Assembly (NCBI GenBank): GCA_001875255.1
Contig: MJAN01000003.1
Span: 1-53,185 of the forward strand
DNA length: 53,185 nt
Source: Candidatus Sabulitectum silens
Lineage (GTDB): Bacteria > Fermentibacterota > Fermentibacteria > Fermentibacterales > JCC-6
Reading direction: 5' to 3'
This document shows positions 1 through 9,051 of this stretch, piece by piece. Positions within the stretch are counted from its first letter, which is position 1; the number at the start of each line of letters is the position of its first letter. Both the position numbers and the translations under genes were made by a program. The notes below the pieces were generated by a model, which saw nothing but the letters and a program-made list of their open reading frames with translations, searched no databases and was not told the DNA's origin.

Positions 1-514
1 GGGCTCCCCGGCGGGTCCGGACCTTCCCCGGGAAAGCAGGGAGTTCATTGCCCGGGCTATGTCCCAGCCGGTGAAAACCACCAGGGACATGAGGAAAAGA
101 ATGGAAAAGGCCGCCCAGGCGACTATTCCTCCCACAAGGCCTCGGCAGCCAGAACGGTCCTTCCGGTGAGTCACCTCCGGTGAGGTAAGGAGATCCGGCG
201 GAGCCGACCGAGTATCATGCAAGCAGGGCGGAAAGGAAAAAGCTGCATATGAAAATGGACCCGGTGGCGGCCAGCCAGCGTTTAGCGAAGCTGAGGCCGA
301 GAACCGCCGAACCTGCCAGGAAAAGCCCGGCGGGTATGAAAACCGCCAGGAAACCGGTGTAGGTCGTAAGGGTTCCCCCTGCGCTGCGCAGGAAATCTCC
401 CTGGGGAGCGATCAGGGAAAATACCACCGCCAGGGAAAGGAAGAGAAGGGCGAAGAACACCACGGACCTCCACTTCTCGGTGTGTTTCCTTCTTGATCTT
501 TTCTTCGCCGCCAA
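1..514 (-). CDS. ftsK: FtsK N-terminal membrane region (partial, one frame break)
   Basis: The first 99 residues begin with a very basic tail (AAKKRSRRKH) followed by three hydrophobic helices. They end at a TGA at 215-217, but a neighbouring frame continues to the window edge with another membrane helix (residues reading LVGGIVAWAAFSILFLMSL). A basic N-tail and about four TM helices are the normal start of the FtsK/SpoIIIE DNA translocase, which pumps chromosome ends through the division septum. The motor domain would lie beyond the left edge. I place the frame break near 215-230. The start is TTG at 512-514, preceded by a GGCAGG-type ribosome site, one base after the stop of the HU-like gene, so the two are probably co-transcribed. 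The FtsK identity rests on topology and basic tail only, because no ATPase motif is visible. Confidence 0.6.
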
Positions 515-515
515 A

Positions 516-1043
516 TCATACCTGCCTTACTGTAATGCCCTTTGAATTTGTCCTGTAGGCCGGGTCGCCCCTTCTTTCTCCATCGGCGGAAAAACAGTAG
601 CTGATGGTCTGGCCGGAGGCCATTATGAGTCTGCGAACCAGCTGCCGTCGGGAAGCTTCTGCATAGGGTCGGATTCAGGGTTCCAGCCGTTGAAATCCCC
701 CACCACGGAGACCCTTGCCGCCCCGGGGCAGCCTATGCAGAAGAAGGCAACCCTTGTTTTCGGGGCAAGGGCCTCCTGTACCGAATCCCTCAGCCCGGGA
801 TAGGCCCGAAAAACCGGCCGGTGTCTGGAGGGGATCTCCATGAGGCCGTCGTCCCTGGGGTCGCGGACCCTCCTTTTCCTGCCCTTTTCGCCGAAAACAA
901 CCGAATCCTCTGAGGAAGACCGACTCTCCCCTGCAGAGGGTTTCCTGTATCACTTCCAGAATGGTCACCAGTACGGTCTGCACTTCCTTCATGGTCAGCC
1001 CGGTCCTGGTGGCGGTTTCCCGGGCGAGTTCTTCCCTGGTCAT
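516..1043 (-). CDS. HU-family DNA-binding domain fused to CBM48/AMPK-type glycogen-binding domain (two frame breaks)
   Basis: Residues 1 to about 50 (MTREELARETATRTGLTM, then LRGFGCF) match the HU/IHF dimerisation helices and turn. After a break near 900 the HU DNA-binding arm and C-helix follow (RRVRDPR, then IPSRHRPVFRAYPGL). The same chain continues into an E-set/CBM48 domain with the hallmarks VSVVGDFNGWNP, PM.K..DGSWFA and, after a second break near 610-640, YCFSADGERRGDPAYRTN. CBM48/AMPK-beta domains bind glycogen-like glucans; HU bends and packs DNA. The reconstructed protein is about 175 residues. The start ATG at 1041-1043 has an AGAAGGCAGAG ribosome site. It ends one base before ftsK. 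I know of no characterised protein with this pairing. Each domain assignment is good; a joint function is unknown. Confidence 0.75.
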
Positions 1044-1089
1044 CTCTGCCTTCTCCCATGTAGAGTTATCTTGCCTTCTTATGTCCTGT

Positions 1090-1118
1090 TGAATATCAGC
1101 CGGCATCCCCGGCGTCAA
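1090..1118 (-). promoter_or_regulatory. Probable sigma70-type promoter for the HU-CBM48/ftsK unit
   Basis: On the minus strand TTGACG (1113-1118) and TATTCA (1090-1095) are separated by exactly 17 bases, about 50 bases upstream of the HU-like start. It lies back to back with the aroK -10 box in the same short divergent region. Confidence 0.55.
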
Positions 1119-1128
1119 GGAGTATGGC

Positions 1129-1134
1129 TATAAT
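1129..1134 (+). promoter_or_regulatory. -10 box (TATAAT) placing aroK on a leaderless transcript
   Basis: A perfect TATAAT ends six bases before the aroK ATG, so transcription would begin at or next to the start codon. No ribosome site precedes the ATG. The -35 region is not recognisable. Confidence 0.5.
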
Positions 1135-1140
1135 CGAACC

Positions 1141-1668
1141 ATGAGAACCAGACTGATTGCCCTTGCCGGCCCGCCCTGCTCAGGAAAGAGCGCCTCAGGC
1201 GCCATACTCGCCGGCATCACAGGGGGTGTTTTCCTTGAGACCGACAGGGAGGTCGAGGAGGCCCTGGGAAAGACCATACCTGAGATCTTCAGCACCCTGG
1301 GTGAAGAGGTCTTCCGGATGGCTGAGGCCGAAGCGGTTCGAAGGATACTGGAGGAAGATCAGTTGCCGGGGGCAGTGGTGGCCCTGGGCGGCGGAACCCT
1401 TCTTAACAGAGAGACCAGGGAACTGGTGGAGGCACGTTGCAGGGTCTTCACCCTCACGGCACCGGTTGAGACACTGGTTGTCAGGAACCGCGGAGGAAGG
1501 CCCCTGGCGGCCACGGAGGAGCAGTTCAGGGAACTGCTGCGCCGGCGGGGGGAACACTATGCATCACTGGGGAACCCGGTGAACACAGAGGGCAGGACAC
1601 CGGAGGAAACCGCCATGATAATTGCCGGAATGCTCAGGAAAGAAGATCCTGCTCGGTGGTTTCGGTGA
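1141..1668 (+). CDS. aroK: Shikimate kinase
   Basis: An intact 175-residue protein, the usual AroK size. It phosphorylates shikimate at O3 with ATP in the aromatic amino acid pathway (cytoplasm). Visible motifs: Walker A GPPCSGKS near residues 10-17, the shikimate-binding/Mg site ETDREVEE near 31-38, the GGGTL motif near residue 80, and the lid arginine region NRGGRPL near 117. It is transcribed alone, divergently from the HU-like gene, and converges on hydE, whose 3' end overlaps it. The partner enzyme aroE lies in the opposite-strand operon that faces it, so two shikimate-pathway enzymes meet here without sharing an operon. Confidence 0.93.
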   Translation: MRTRLIALAGPPCSGKSASGAILAGITGGVFLETDREVEEALGKTIPEIFSTLGEEVFRMAEAEAVRRILEEDQLPGAVVALGGGTLLNRETRELVEARCRVFTLTAPVETLVVRNRGGRPLAATEEQFRELLRRRGEHYASLGNPVNTEGRTPEETAMIIAGMLRKEDPARWFR

Positions 1669-2646
1669 GTCCGGCCCGTTTAATTGTTTCCTTGCGTGCT
1701 CCAGCCCCACGTAGAACCTGTCGGTGTATAGTGTGTAGTCGTCCCTGAGCTCCGATGGGGTCATGTTCACCGTGATAACGTTCGCCCCGGCCTGAAAGCA
1801 CCTGTACTGGCCGTCCTTCATCAGTCTCTCGAAGGTGCTGGTGGCGGGGATGAGGGTGGTTTTCAGGAACAGCCTCATGGCGGCTATGAACCGAAGGCCT
1901 ATCTCGGGGTCACCGGGTTCGGCATTTTCCAGTGGAGTTCCCCCGGCTGGAAGGAACACCGCCACACTGGACATCTCCACCTTCAGCCTGCGAAGAAGGA
2001 GGAGGTCTTCCACCAGTGAGTCGGTACTCTGCCCGGGAAGGCCCAGAAGGGGGCCGGAACCTATGTGATAGCCGTGCTCACGTATTTTTTCCAGCCACCG
2101 GATCCTTCCTTCAAGGGTAAAGCCCGGTTTCATTCTTTCAAAGAGCTCCCGGTCGGCTGTTTCGTGTTTCAGTATGAACTTTCCCGCGCCGGCCTCCCGC
2201 CAGAGATCCAGGTCTTCCTCGCCGTGGACCCCTACACATAGCAGAACCCCCATGCCCAGGTCGTGGATGTCCCTTATCACGTTCCGGAGCCAGATGGTTC
2301 CGTAGGTCTCGCTTTCCGCCGCCTGAAGGAAAAAGGTCCTTATACCGTTCTCCCTTGCCCTCCGGGCAATTGCCACCAGCTCGTGGTGGCTCAGGGAATA
2401 CCTCACGCCGTCGGGGTTGTTGAGCCTCATGCCGCAGTACAGGCAGCTGCACCTGCAGGAGTTGGCGAACTCAACCACCGCCCGGATGAAGGCCTTTTTT
2501 CCGAACACTCCGTCCCGAACCTCCCTGGCAGCACTGTAGAGGTGTTCAGCCTCGGTGTCGGAGCTTTCCAGGATCGCCTTCAGGTCTTCCCGGGTGAAGC
2601 CGGCGGACAGTCTTTCGGTGATCCAGTCTCTGTCAATTCCATGCAT
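1564..2646 (-). CDS. hydE: HydE-like radical SAM protein ([FeFe]-hydrogenase H-cluster maturation)
   Basis: About 360 residues, starting at the ATG at 2644-2646, which overlaps the end of aroE by 14 bases. The radical SAM cluster motif is CRCSCLYC (C64, C68, C71 in a CX3CX2C pattern), inside the HydE/BioB-type context FANSCRCSCLYCGMRLNN. Further family features are LQAAES, KHETADRELF and GPLLGLPGQSTDSLVEDLL. HydE acts with HydG and HydF to build the diiron subcluster of [FeFe] hydrogenase; neither partner is in the window. The raw frame runs on to 1564, 105 bases inside aroK, but a neighbouring frame would end at 1634 with residues ETIKRAGLTETTEQDLLS, which looks more natural, so a break near 1690 is likely. 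PylB/BioB-like relatives are an alternative. Confidence 0.82.
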   Translation of the reverse strand: MHGIDRDWITERLSAGFTREDLKAILESSDTEAEHLYSAAREVRDGVFGKKAFIRAVVEFANSCRCSCLYCGMRLNNPDGVRYSLSHHELVAIARRARENGIRTFFLQAAESETYGTIWLRNVIRDIHDLGMGVLLCVGVHGEEDLDLWREAGAGKFILKHETADRELFERMKPGFTLEGRIRWLEKIREHGYHIGSGPLLGLPGQSTDSLVEDLLLLRRLKVEMSSVAVFLPAGGTPLENAEPGDPEIGLRFIAAMRLFLKTTLIPATSTFERLMKDGQYRCFQAGANVITVNMTPSELRDDYTLYTDRFYVGLEHARKQLNGPDSPKPPSRIFFPEHSGNYHGGFLRCPALCVHRVPQ

Positions 2647-3380
2647 GTTGTTTCGCCTTGATCCTTTCCAGGGCGGTGAGCTTCGCCCCTCGCCGGGAGT
2701 ATAACCGGTCCACAGTGCGAAGGCACGGGCAGCCTGCTCCACCAGCATGGTCTCCCCGGTAACAACCCTGATGCCCCGCTGGGCCAGTGAGTTCCTGAAG
2801 GACCAGCCGGGGTTGTAGTTCAGGTCGGCAAAACACCAGTTATTCGGGATCTGGATGGGAAAGCCGTCTTCGTTGTTCCACCCCAGAGGGGTGGCATTAA
2901 CCATGGTCGCCCTTTCCGGAAGCCTTCTACCTGAAAGGTCCTCTCCCCTTGCCAGAAGAACGCAGTGTCCCGGTGGAAGGGCCCGGTTTATGGCCCGGGC
3001 GGCTCCTCCCCGTCCCACCACGAAGAACGGCCAGGGCAGGTCCGAGACCATTGCCCGGAAGCCCTGAATGTCTGTGTTATGGCCATGGACGCCGCTGTCC
3101 TGGAACACAAGTGTGTTAACCGCCCCGGCGGCCTTCGCCTCCTCCGAAAGAAGATCGCAGTGGGCCATCACACTGACCTTGTGGGGAACGGTAATGTTCA
3201 GTCCGGTCCAGGATGACCCCGTAAGGCGCTTTATCGTTCCTTCCAGTGCTTCGGGCTCCACGGAGAGCAGGGAGTAGTTCCCGGGATACCGGCGCTCTCC
3301 ATGAAAACTCCGTGGATGAGCGGTGACAGGGAATGACCCACGGGAAAACCCGCAAGGCCGGCCTTAAGGTAAAAAGTCAT
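2633..3380 (-). CDS. aroE: Shikimate dehydrogenase (two frame breaks)
   Basis: Reduces 3-dehydroshikimate to shikimate with NADPH. The reconstructed chain (about 250 residues) carries the substrate site SLSPLIH, the catalytic lysine motif NITVPHK, HNTDIQGF, the nucleotide loop GRGGAARAI, NATPLGW and the C-terminal ETMLVEQAARAF. Breaks lie near 3285 (N-terminal part reads into YPGNYSLLSVEPEAL) and near 2700 (true end is RRGAKLTALERIKAKQHAWN and stop at 2633). The start ATG at 3378-3380 overlaps the stop of the upstream radical SAM gene as ATGA. Read without correction, the second break makes a false 565-residue AroE-HydE fusion. Confidence 0.9.
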
Positions 3381-4598
3381 TTCCGACGCCTTCTCAAGCG
3401 CTGAAAGGCCCTGGTGAGGATGTCCGCCAGTCCCCTGGGCCTGTAGAAGACAGGCCGGAAGAGGTCCGCCCCGGGGTGCAGCTCCTCGGAAAGGGGAGCA
3501 CCGCGGTAGAGCCTTATGGTCCCTATGTTCACGAAGGTGTTCCCGAAGCCCAGGGTGAGCCTGGCCCTGGCCATGAACAGGAACTTCAGGAGCAGCGCCG
3601 CCAGGTTTTCCCCGGGGGAGGCGCTGAAGAAATTCACCCCCACGGTGAGACCGGCCTTCCTGGCGGCCTTTACCGCCGGCCAGAGTTTCTTTACGGAGCC
3701 TCCCTTGCCCATGAGCTTCCAGCCCTTTCGGGTTATCACATCCGGGGAGAAATCCACCCATCTGCACCCGGCCCGGTGGATCTTCCTGAGCATCTCATGG
3801 GGAACGGATTCCGAGAGCCAGGCCTCCCACGGAGGGATGTCGGGTATTTCAAGCAGGCCATCGAGAAGCCTGTCGCAGTACTCCCTTGGGTGGTCGAACA
3901 CCGAATCCACGAACATGAAGCTTTTGAACCCGTGGTCCATAATGGCCCTTACATCGGCTGTCACATGCTCCACCGGCCGAACCCTGAAACCGCAGCCGCT
4001 TATGGATCTGTAGGTGCAGTAGGAACAGTTGAAAACGCACCCCCTTCTGGTTTGAACACCCACCGACCCCTTGCCCGGGTAGTCCGAGGCAGCGAAAAGG
4101 GTGTAGTCCGGTAGGGGATGTCCTCCATGGAGGGTCTTGGAGGGCAGGCCAGCCTCCCCCTGAGCCAGACGGGTTTCTCCCCGCCAGCCAGATAATCCAC
4201 AAGGGCGGGAAGTGCAAGCTCCCCCTCCCCAACCATTCCCACATCTATCCTGGGCCACATTTCAAGTATTTCACCGGGATAGATGGAGAAACCTGACCCC
4301 CCGGCCACCACATGCCCGGGATATTCCCCCAGGGCCTCCATCAGTGCCCCGAAGTGGTCCAGGTACCAGTAGGTTGAGGGATAGGAGCTGTCGTCGATGT
4401 TCCTCAGGGAAAGGGCCACGAGGTCCGGGCGGAGTTCCTTCAGCCTCCTTGAGAGAGCTTTTTCGGGAGAGTCGGTGAGGCTGAGGTCGAGGCCGTGGCA
4501 CTCATGTCCGGCCAGGGAGCCGGCCAGGTAGGCCAGGCCTATGGGATATATGGGGCTTCACGCCTTCCCACCGGGGACTGCACCAGAAGAATTCTCAT
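3377..4598 (-). CDS. B12-binding-domain radical SAM protein (two frame breaks)
   Basis: The N-terminal half has a cobalamin-binding-type Rossmann layout: MRILLVQSPVG, then PIGLAYLAGSL, RPDLVALSLRNIDDSS, VVAGGSGFSIYP and GMVGEGE. The C-terminal half begins with the radical SAM motif RRGCVFNCSYCTY (CX3CX2C). This architecture (COG1032) includes methyltransferases and enzymes of tetrapyrrole, lipid and secondary metabolism; the substrate here cannot be read from sequence. Two breaks, near 4545 and near 4115, are each repaired by adding one C to a C run. The ATG is at 4596-4598. It heads an operon with aroE and hydE, joined by overlapping stop/start codons. Confidence 0.8.
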
Positions 4599-4622
4599 GA
4601 ATGCCGGCGGCTCCTTTCCCTC

Positions 4623-4650
4623 TTGCCTAATTCACGGCATTTACTATAAT
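4623..4650 (+). promoter_or_regulatory. Promoter of the HD-GYP pair
   Basis: TTGCCT (4623-4628) and TATAAT (4645-4650) are 16 bases apart. The ATG at 4649 overlaps the -10 box, so it cannot be the start of a transcript made from this promoter. The ATG at 4661, ten bases beyond the box, would give a nearly leaderless message. Confidence 0.6.
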
Positions 4651-4660
4651 GAAAAACCGT

Positions 4661-6179
4661 ATGGTCTCCTATCTGCTCACAGGTTTTCGGGGGTTTTCTA
4701 TCTTTGACCTTTTAAGGGATTCCCGCCGGCGCTGTTTCATGGCCGGCCTTGTCATCTCGGCGCCTGCGGCGGTGCTGTCACCTGACTGGCCCATATCCGC
4801 CCTGCTGGCCTTCGCCGGTGTTTTCTTCTCATTCATGAGCCACGAGACCAGGGAGGGAGGAATAGTAACTCCGGTCCCCGCGGTCTGCTGGCTGGCCTAT
4901 GCCTTCGGAGGAGCCCCGGCGGCCTTCTTCACAGCTGCGGGCACCATCTTTACAGGTCTATGCAGCCACCCCGGCAACCGCTCCATGAGGGATCTGTTCC
5001 TGAGCCACATCCCGGTTGCCGGTGTGATACTGGCCTTCGCCGGAGGGGCGGGGGTGTCCTCCGGGGCACTGCTTCTGATACCCGCAGGGCTTCTGGTCCA
5101 GATGGGAATGCTGTCCCTTCTCGAGGGCTGGAAACCCTCCAGGGCCGGAATCACCGGGCTGAGCTGGGTGATCAACGGAATAGCCTCCTACACACTCTAT
5201 TTCTTCGCAACGGAGGACGGATTTCCCGGGGCACTGCTGGTTACCGGTGTAATGATGCTCTTTGCGGTTCACGCCGCTGCCTCGGGAAGCAGACTCCTCT
5301 CCTACAGCGGAAGGATTGGAACCCTCTCCCTTCAGAACAGGCTCATGAGCTATCTCTACCGGGACGACAATCCCTATCCCCTCTATTTCCACGACGGCTC
5401 CAGGGTCTGGACAATGCAGGGCAAACCGGCGCCCCTGATCCCCTCACCCGGGGCTCTGGAGGGGGCAGGACCCGGAGGATGGTCGGTGTTTCCCGTGGGC
5501 TCTTCCTCCTTCATGGCCTCCGGTGAGCCCGGGAACTGCTTGACTCCCTTCCGGAAAGGGAGAGGAGGGAAACCCTGCTTCTCCTGGAATCGGTGTGGCG
5601 GGCCTCATTCAGCAGAAGAAGGCTTGAGAACGCCTTCATGGGTGCCGCTGGAATGCTGGTAAGGATTGCCGACAGGAAGGATTCCGATACCCACAGCCAT
5701 TCCATTCGCGTGTCCCAGACAGCGGTCAAGCTGGGAAGGATCCTGGGCTTTCCGAGGAGGAGCTCTTTCAGCTCAAGGTGGGTGCCCTGCTCCACGACAT
5801 CGGCAAGCTCACCATTCCGGGAAGCCTCATAATGAAAAAGGGGCTCCTCACCGAGGCGGAGCGGAGGGAGATAGAAACACACCCCATAGCCGGAGCCAGG
5901 CTCCTTGAACCCATGGAAAGGTACGACCTGGCCTCCTCGGTGGTACTTCAGCACCACGAAAGGGTTGACGGCACCGGATACCCCAACGGCCTCAGCCGGG
6001 GACAGATCAGCCTCCAGGCCAGGATCGTGGCGGTGGCGGACACCTTCGATGCCATTACCTCCCCCAGGGCCTATCACCTGGGCAAACCCTCCCACATCGC
6101 CCTGAGGGAGATAAGGAAATACAGCGGCACCCATTTCGACACAGCGGTGGTAAGGGCACTTGAGGAGATGCTGAGATGA
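4661..6179 (+). CDS. Membrane-anchored HD-GYP phosphodiesterase (two frame breaks)
   Basis: The first 220 or so residues hold about seven hydrophobic helices, a MASE-like sensory membrane domain of no family I can name. A linker and then an HD-GYP domain follow: SDTHSHSIRVSQTAVKLG, the metal/catalytic motif LLHDIGKLTIP, HPIAGARLL, HHERVDGTGYP (the GYP signature) and VADTFDAITSPRAY. HD-GYP enzymes hydrolyse cyclic di-GMP at the inner membrane. Breaks lie near 5530 and near 5750; all active-site motifs are intact once frames are joined. An ATG at 4649 is possible, but 4661 suits the promoter better. Its stop overlaps the next gene (ATGA), implying coupled synthesis with the degenerate paralogue. 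Confidence 0.85.
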
Positions 6180-7645
6180 AGAACACCGCCGGCTATGTGA
6201 TAGCTTCCGCGGCAATGGTATCCCTTGTGTTCGTCTTTCCGCCGCAGGAAGCGCTGAAGACCCACACCGGCACCGCGCTGGTTCTCCTGCTCCTTGCCGG
6301 GGCGGGCACCCTTCTGTCCAGGATACTGGTCCTCTCCTCAAGCTCCGCGGACAGAACCGGCATAGAACCATCCATGATAGTCTTCATCGCCTCCTGGGGA
6401 AACCTGCCCTTCATCTTCCCGGTGGTGGCCCTGTTCTCCTTCGCCGGAAGCGTGATCAATTCCATCCGGTCTGAACGGCATCTGGGATCCCGGCTGGCTC
6501 CCGGGCTTTATCAGGGAGTTTCCTTCGCCCTGCTGCTGCGCCTGGGCCAGTTCATATACGGAGATGTTCTGGGCTTCATGGCCGGGAGGGACGCCGTTGC
6601 AACATTCCTGGCCATGGCCCTTGCCGCCATGCTCCTCACCCTTCTGCGAACCCTTTCGGTGCATCTCACCGAGAGCAACACAGGCAGTTTCACCGGAAAC
6701 CTCAGACGGAATTTCTTCATTAACGGTTTCATTCTTCTACCCGGGGTCCCCGGAGCCATGTGGGCATGGAGACACCCGGACACCGTGGAGATGCTGGTCA
6801 TGTGCGCCACAAGCCTGCTGGCCATCGTAAGCGTACACATGATAAGCATAATCCTCAACCGTTCCGCCCACGAAAGGACCGAAGAACTGGAAACGGTCCT
6901 CAGGCTGCGGGAACTCTCGGGAAGCCTGTTCTCAGCCACCACGGAAATGGATGCCCTGCGGATACTGTCACGGTCCCTTTCCGCCGCCTGGCAGTGCCCC
7001 TCGGCGGTTCAGTGGAAGGCCCTGAAATACTCCGAGGGGGAGCCCTGGAACACAGAGAGGGGTATTTCCCTCACCCACCCCGAGGGCCTCACCGTTTGGG
7101 TGGATTCATTCAACTCCACGGTGCCTGAATACCTTGAATCCTTCGTGAACAGGACCGTACCGGTCCTGGCGGGGCTGGAGGCGGAAAAGAGGATGAAACG
7201 GGCATCCTGGCGGTCGGTGGAAACAATGATATCCTTCCTTGAGGAGAACAGGAGCGACTTCGCCGGACTCAGCAGAAGGACCGCCGCCACAGCTGAGAAA
7301 CTCTGCGGGCTTCTGGGTATGAACAGCTGGTTCAGGGACTGCCTGAGGCTGGCGGGGCTTCTTCACAAACTTGAGCTGGGCGATGAGTCCGGTGACCGGC
7401 CCCTGGCCCTTCCGGAGATAACCACCGCCGCCCTCAGGCACATGGAGGAACACTGGCGGGGAACCGGCCCCCTGGGACTGAGGGGGGAAGAAATCCCCAT
7501 TGCTGCAAGGATACTTGCGGTCAGTGCCGGATGGGAAAGGGCCTGCAGTTCCGGAAGGGATGTTGCGGAGCGGGACCTGAGAATGAGGGCTGGAACCCAG
7601 TACGACCCCGCTCTGGTGGAAATGCTGGTGGACCTGGGTAGCTGA
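6176..7645 (+). CDS. Degenerate HD-GYP membrane protein, paralogue of the upstream gene
   Basis: An unbroken 489-residue protein. The N-terminal 220 residues contain about seven hydrophobic helices, similar in plan to the upstream gene. A middle region (about 225-340) has coiled-coil and GAF-like character. The C-terminal 150 residues follow the HD-GYP pattern but with key residues replaced: LLHKLELGD where the family has LLHDIGK, MEEHWRGTGPL where it has HHERxDGTGYP, and VSAGWER where it has VADxFDA. Loss of the HD aspartate, one of the paired histidines, the GYP signature and the late aspartate predicts no phosphodiesterase activity. A role as a regulatory partner of the active enzyme is inference. 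It converges on the pilin operon with three bases between the stop codons and no visible terminator. Confidence 0.75.
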   Translation: MKNTAGYVIASAAMVSLVFVFPPQEALKTHTGTALVLLLLAGAGTLLSRILVLSSSSADRTGIEPSMIVFIASWGNLPFIFPVVALFSFAGSVINSIRSERHLGSRLAPGLYQGVSFALLLRLGQFIYGDVLGFMAGRDAVATFLAMALAAMLLTLLRTLSVHLTESNTGSFTGNLRRNFFINGFILLPGVPGAMWAWRHPDTVEMLVMCATSLLAIVSVHMISIILNRSAHERTEELETVLRLRELSGSLFSATTEMDALRILSRSLSAAWQCPSAVQWKALKYSEGEPWNTERGISLTHPEGLTVWVDSFNSTVPEYLESFVNRTVPVLAGLEAEKRMKRASWRSVETMISFLEENRSDFAGLSRRTAATAEKLCGLLGMNSWFRDCLRLAGLLHKLELGDESGDRPLALPEITTAALRHMEEHWRGTGPLGLRGEEIPIAARILAVSAGWERACSSGRDVAERDLRMRAGTQYDPALVEMLVDLGS

Positions 7646-7648
7646 GAG

Positions 7649-9051
7649 CTACACCATATCCGATCCCATGTCGTAGTTCTCCTCCCGGGGAGGGTCTATC
7701 AGCCAGCTGTGGATGTTCCATCTTCCCAGAAGGGGAAAATGGGGGGGTGAAGTCCGCCAAGCCCCTGGTCCCAGGAAACCCCCAGATCGTAACCGCTGGC
7801 GGCGGAATTCATTCTGCCCATTCGGCGCTGGGTAAGGCTTCCGTTCACCGTTACCCTGGTCCTCTCTTCCGGTCTGTAGGGCACCTCCGCCCGTAGGGAA
7901 CCGTTCGGCGCGGCTATGCTGGCCTGATGAGGAAGGGGCTGTCGGTCTCTATGCTCCACTGACCGGGCCAGTCCGGCGAGCCCGTGGCATCCGGGTCGTC
8001 GGCTATGATTACATCCCCCATGGATACAAGCCCCAGGGGCCCCCCGGAGCCAACTGTCCCCCCGTCCACCGGACCGCCGATGATCATGCCGTTCCTGGTT
8101 ATCACAGTGAGTGGGTGCTGTGTGGTCTGAAGGGACTTCACCACCACCGGCGCAAAGCCGTTGTCCGCTATTATCAGTGTGGCCTCGGTGATGTCCAGGC
8201 TTCTCTCCGGTGAGTTCAGGCTCTCTTTGAACCTCACCCTGTTGCCGTCGAGGAGCAGCCGCCGGGCGGAGACACGGACGGTGTTCGGTCCGGAGGATGA
8301 GAGCAGACCCCGGAACTGGCTGTCCATTCTTGCGAAATCGATGGCGGGGGCGGCGGGACGCCAGTAGGGGCTTCCCTGTCTGTGCCTGGCGTAGGGCATG
8401 ACCCAGATGGAGCTGCCCTCGGGGTGAGGGGTGTCCCACCGGCCCCAGCCGCTGAAATGGAAACCGCCTTCAGCTGTTGTTGAGAACATTTCGCCGTGGG
8501 GTCACCTGTGGAATCCGGTGAAGAACTGCTGAAGTAAATGGGGCCGTTGGAGTGAACGGCGCCGTTCACGATCCTGCCGTCCACGAAGAAGCCCTGGGGG
8601 ATCCCTTCCGCCGTGAGCAGCCCGTAGCTTGAGGGATATGCCGGGGCGGCGCCGGCGGTGATGCTTCTTGTGTATTCACCGGAGAGCCCCATGGTTCGTA
8701 TCTGGACAGCCCCGTTCTGCCATGGCCCCCCGGTCATGTTGTAGGGGTCGATGACTATCCTTGCCCTGCCACCGCCGGGGAGCACCGTCCAGCCGGAGCT
8801 GTCCCCGTCCATGATCACTGGAAAAGGCTCCCCGGAGGAGGGCTTCTCCTCCAGGGACTGAAGGTAGTGGATGGCCAGGGCAACACCGGCCTCGGCGCTG
8901 GCCAGGGCTCTGGTACGGCCGGTTGCGAAAGCCGCGGTCCGGGCGGCCATTGTGAAGTATGTCCAGGCCACCCCCACAAGTATGAAGAGCACCCCGGCGA
9001 TTATCACCACGGTGGCGAGTATCGCCCCCGCTGGCCCCGGCGGTCAGTAAT
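7649..9051 (-). CDS. PilX-like pilus assembly/surface protein, second copy (about four frame breaks)
   Basis: The N-terminus has a short basic stretch and one hydrophobic helix (RGAILATVVIIAGVLFILVG), followed by ARALASAEAGVALAIHYL, the plan of PilX-type minor pilin-like proteins. The long external part contains VNGAVHSNGPIYFSS, MGDVIIADDP and IAAPNGSLRAE. Breaks lie near 9030 (one G short in a G run), 8490, 7920 and 7735; the corrected C-terminus reads HFPLLGRWNIHSWLIDPP. No ATG, GTG or TTG precedes the helix in the corrected frame. The likely start is at 9051 (ATT in the present sequence) and overlaps the stop of the upstream gene. It shares several motifs with that gene, so the two are diverged tandem copies. 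It is the last gene of the pilin operon. Confidence 0.65.

Noticed and set aside
1564..3261. A 565-residue AroE-HydE fusion protein
   Set aside because: A neighbouring frame gives a natural AroE C-terminus ending KQHAWN with a stop at 2633 that overlaps a HydE ATG, so the fusion is produced by one missing base near 2700.
3476..4114. A 212-codon plus-strand frame opposite the radical SAM gene
   Set aside because: Antisense of a clear radical SAM domain.
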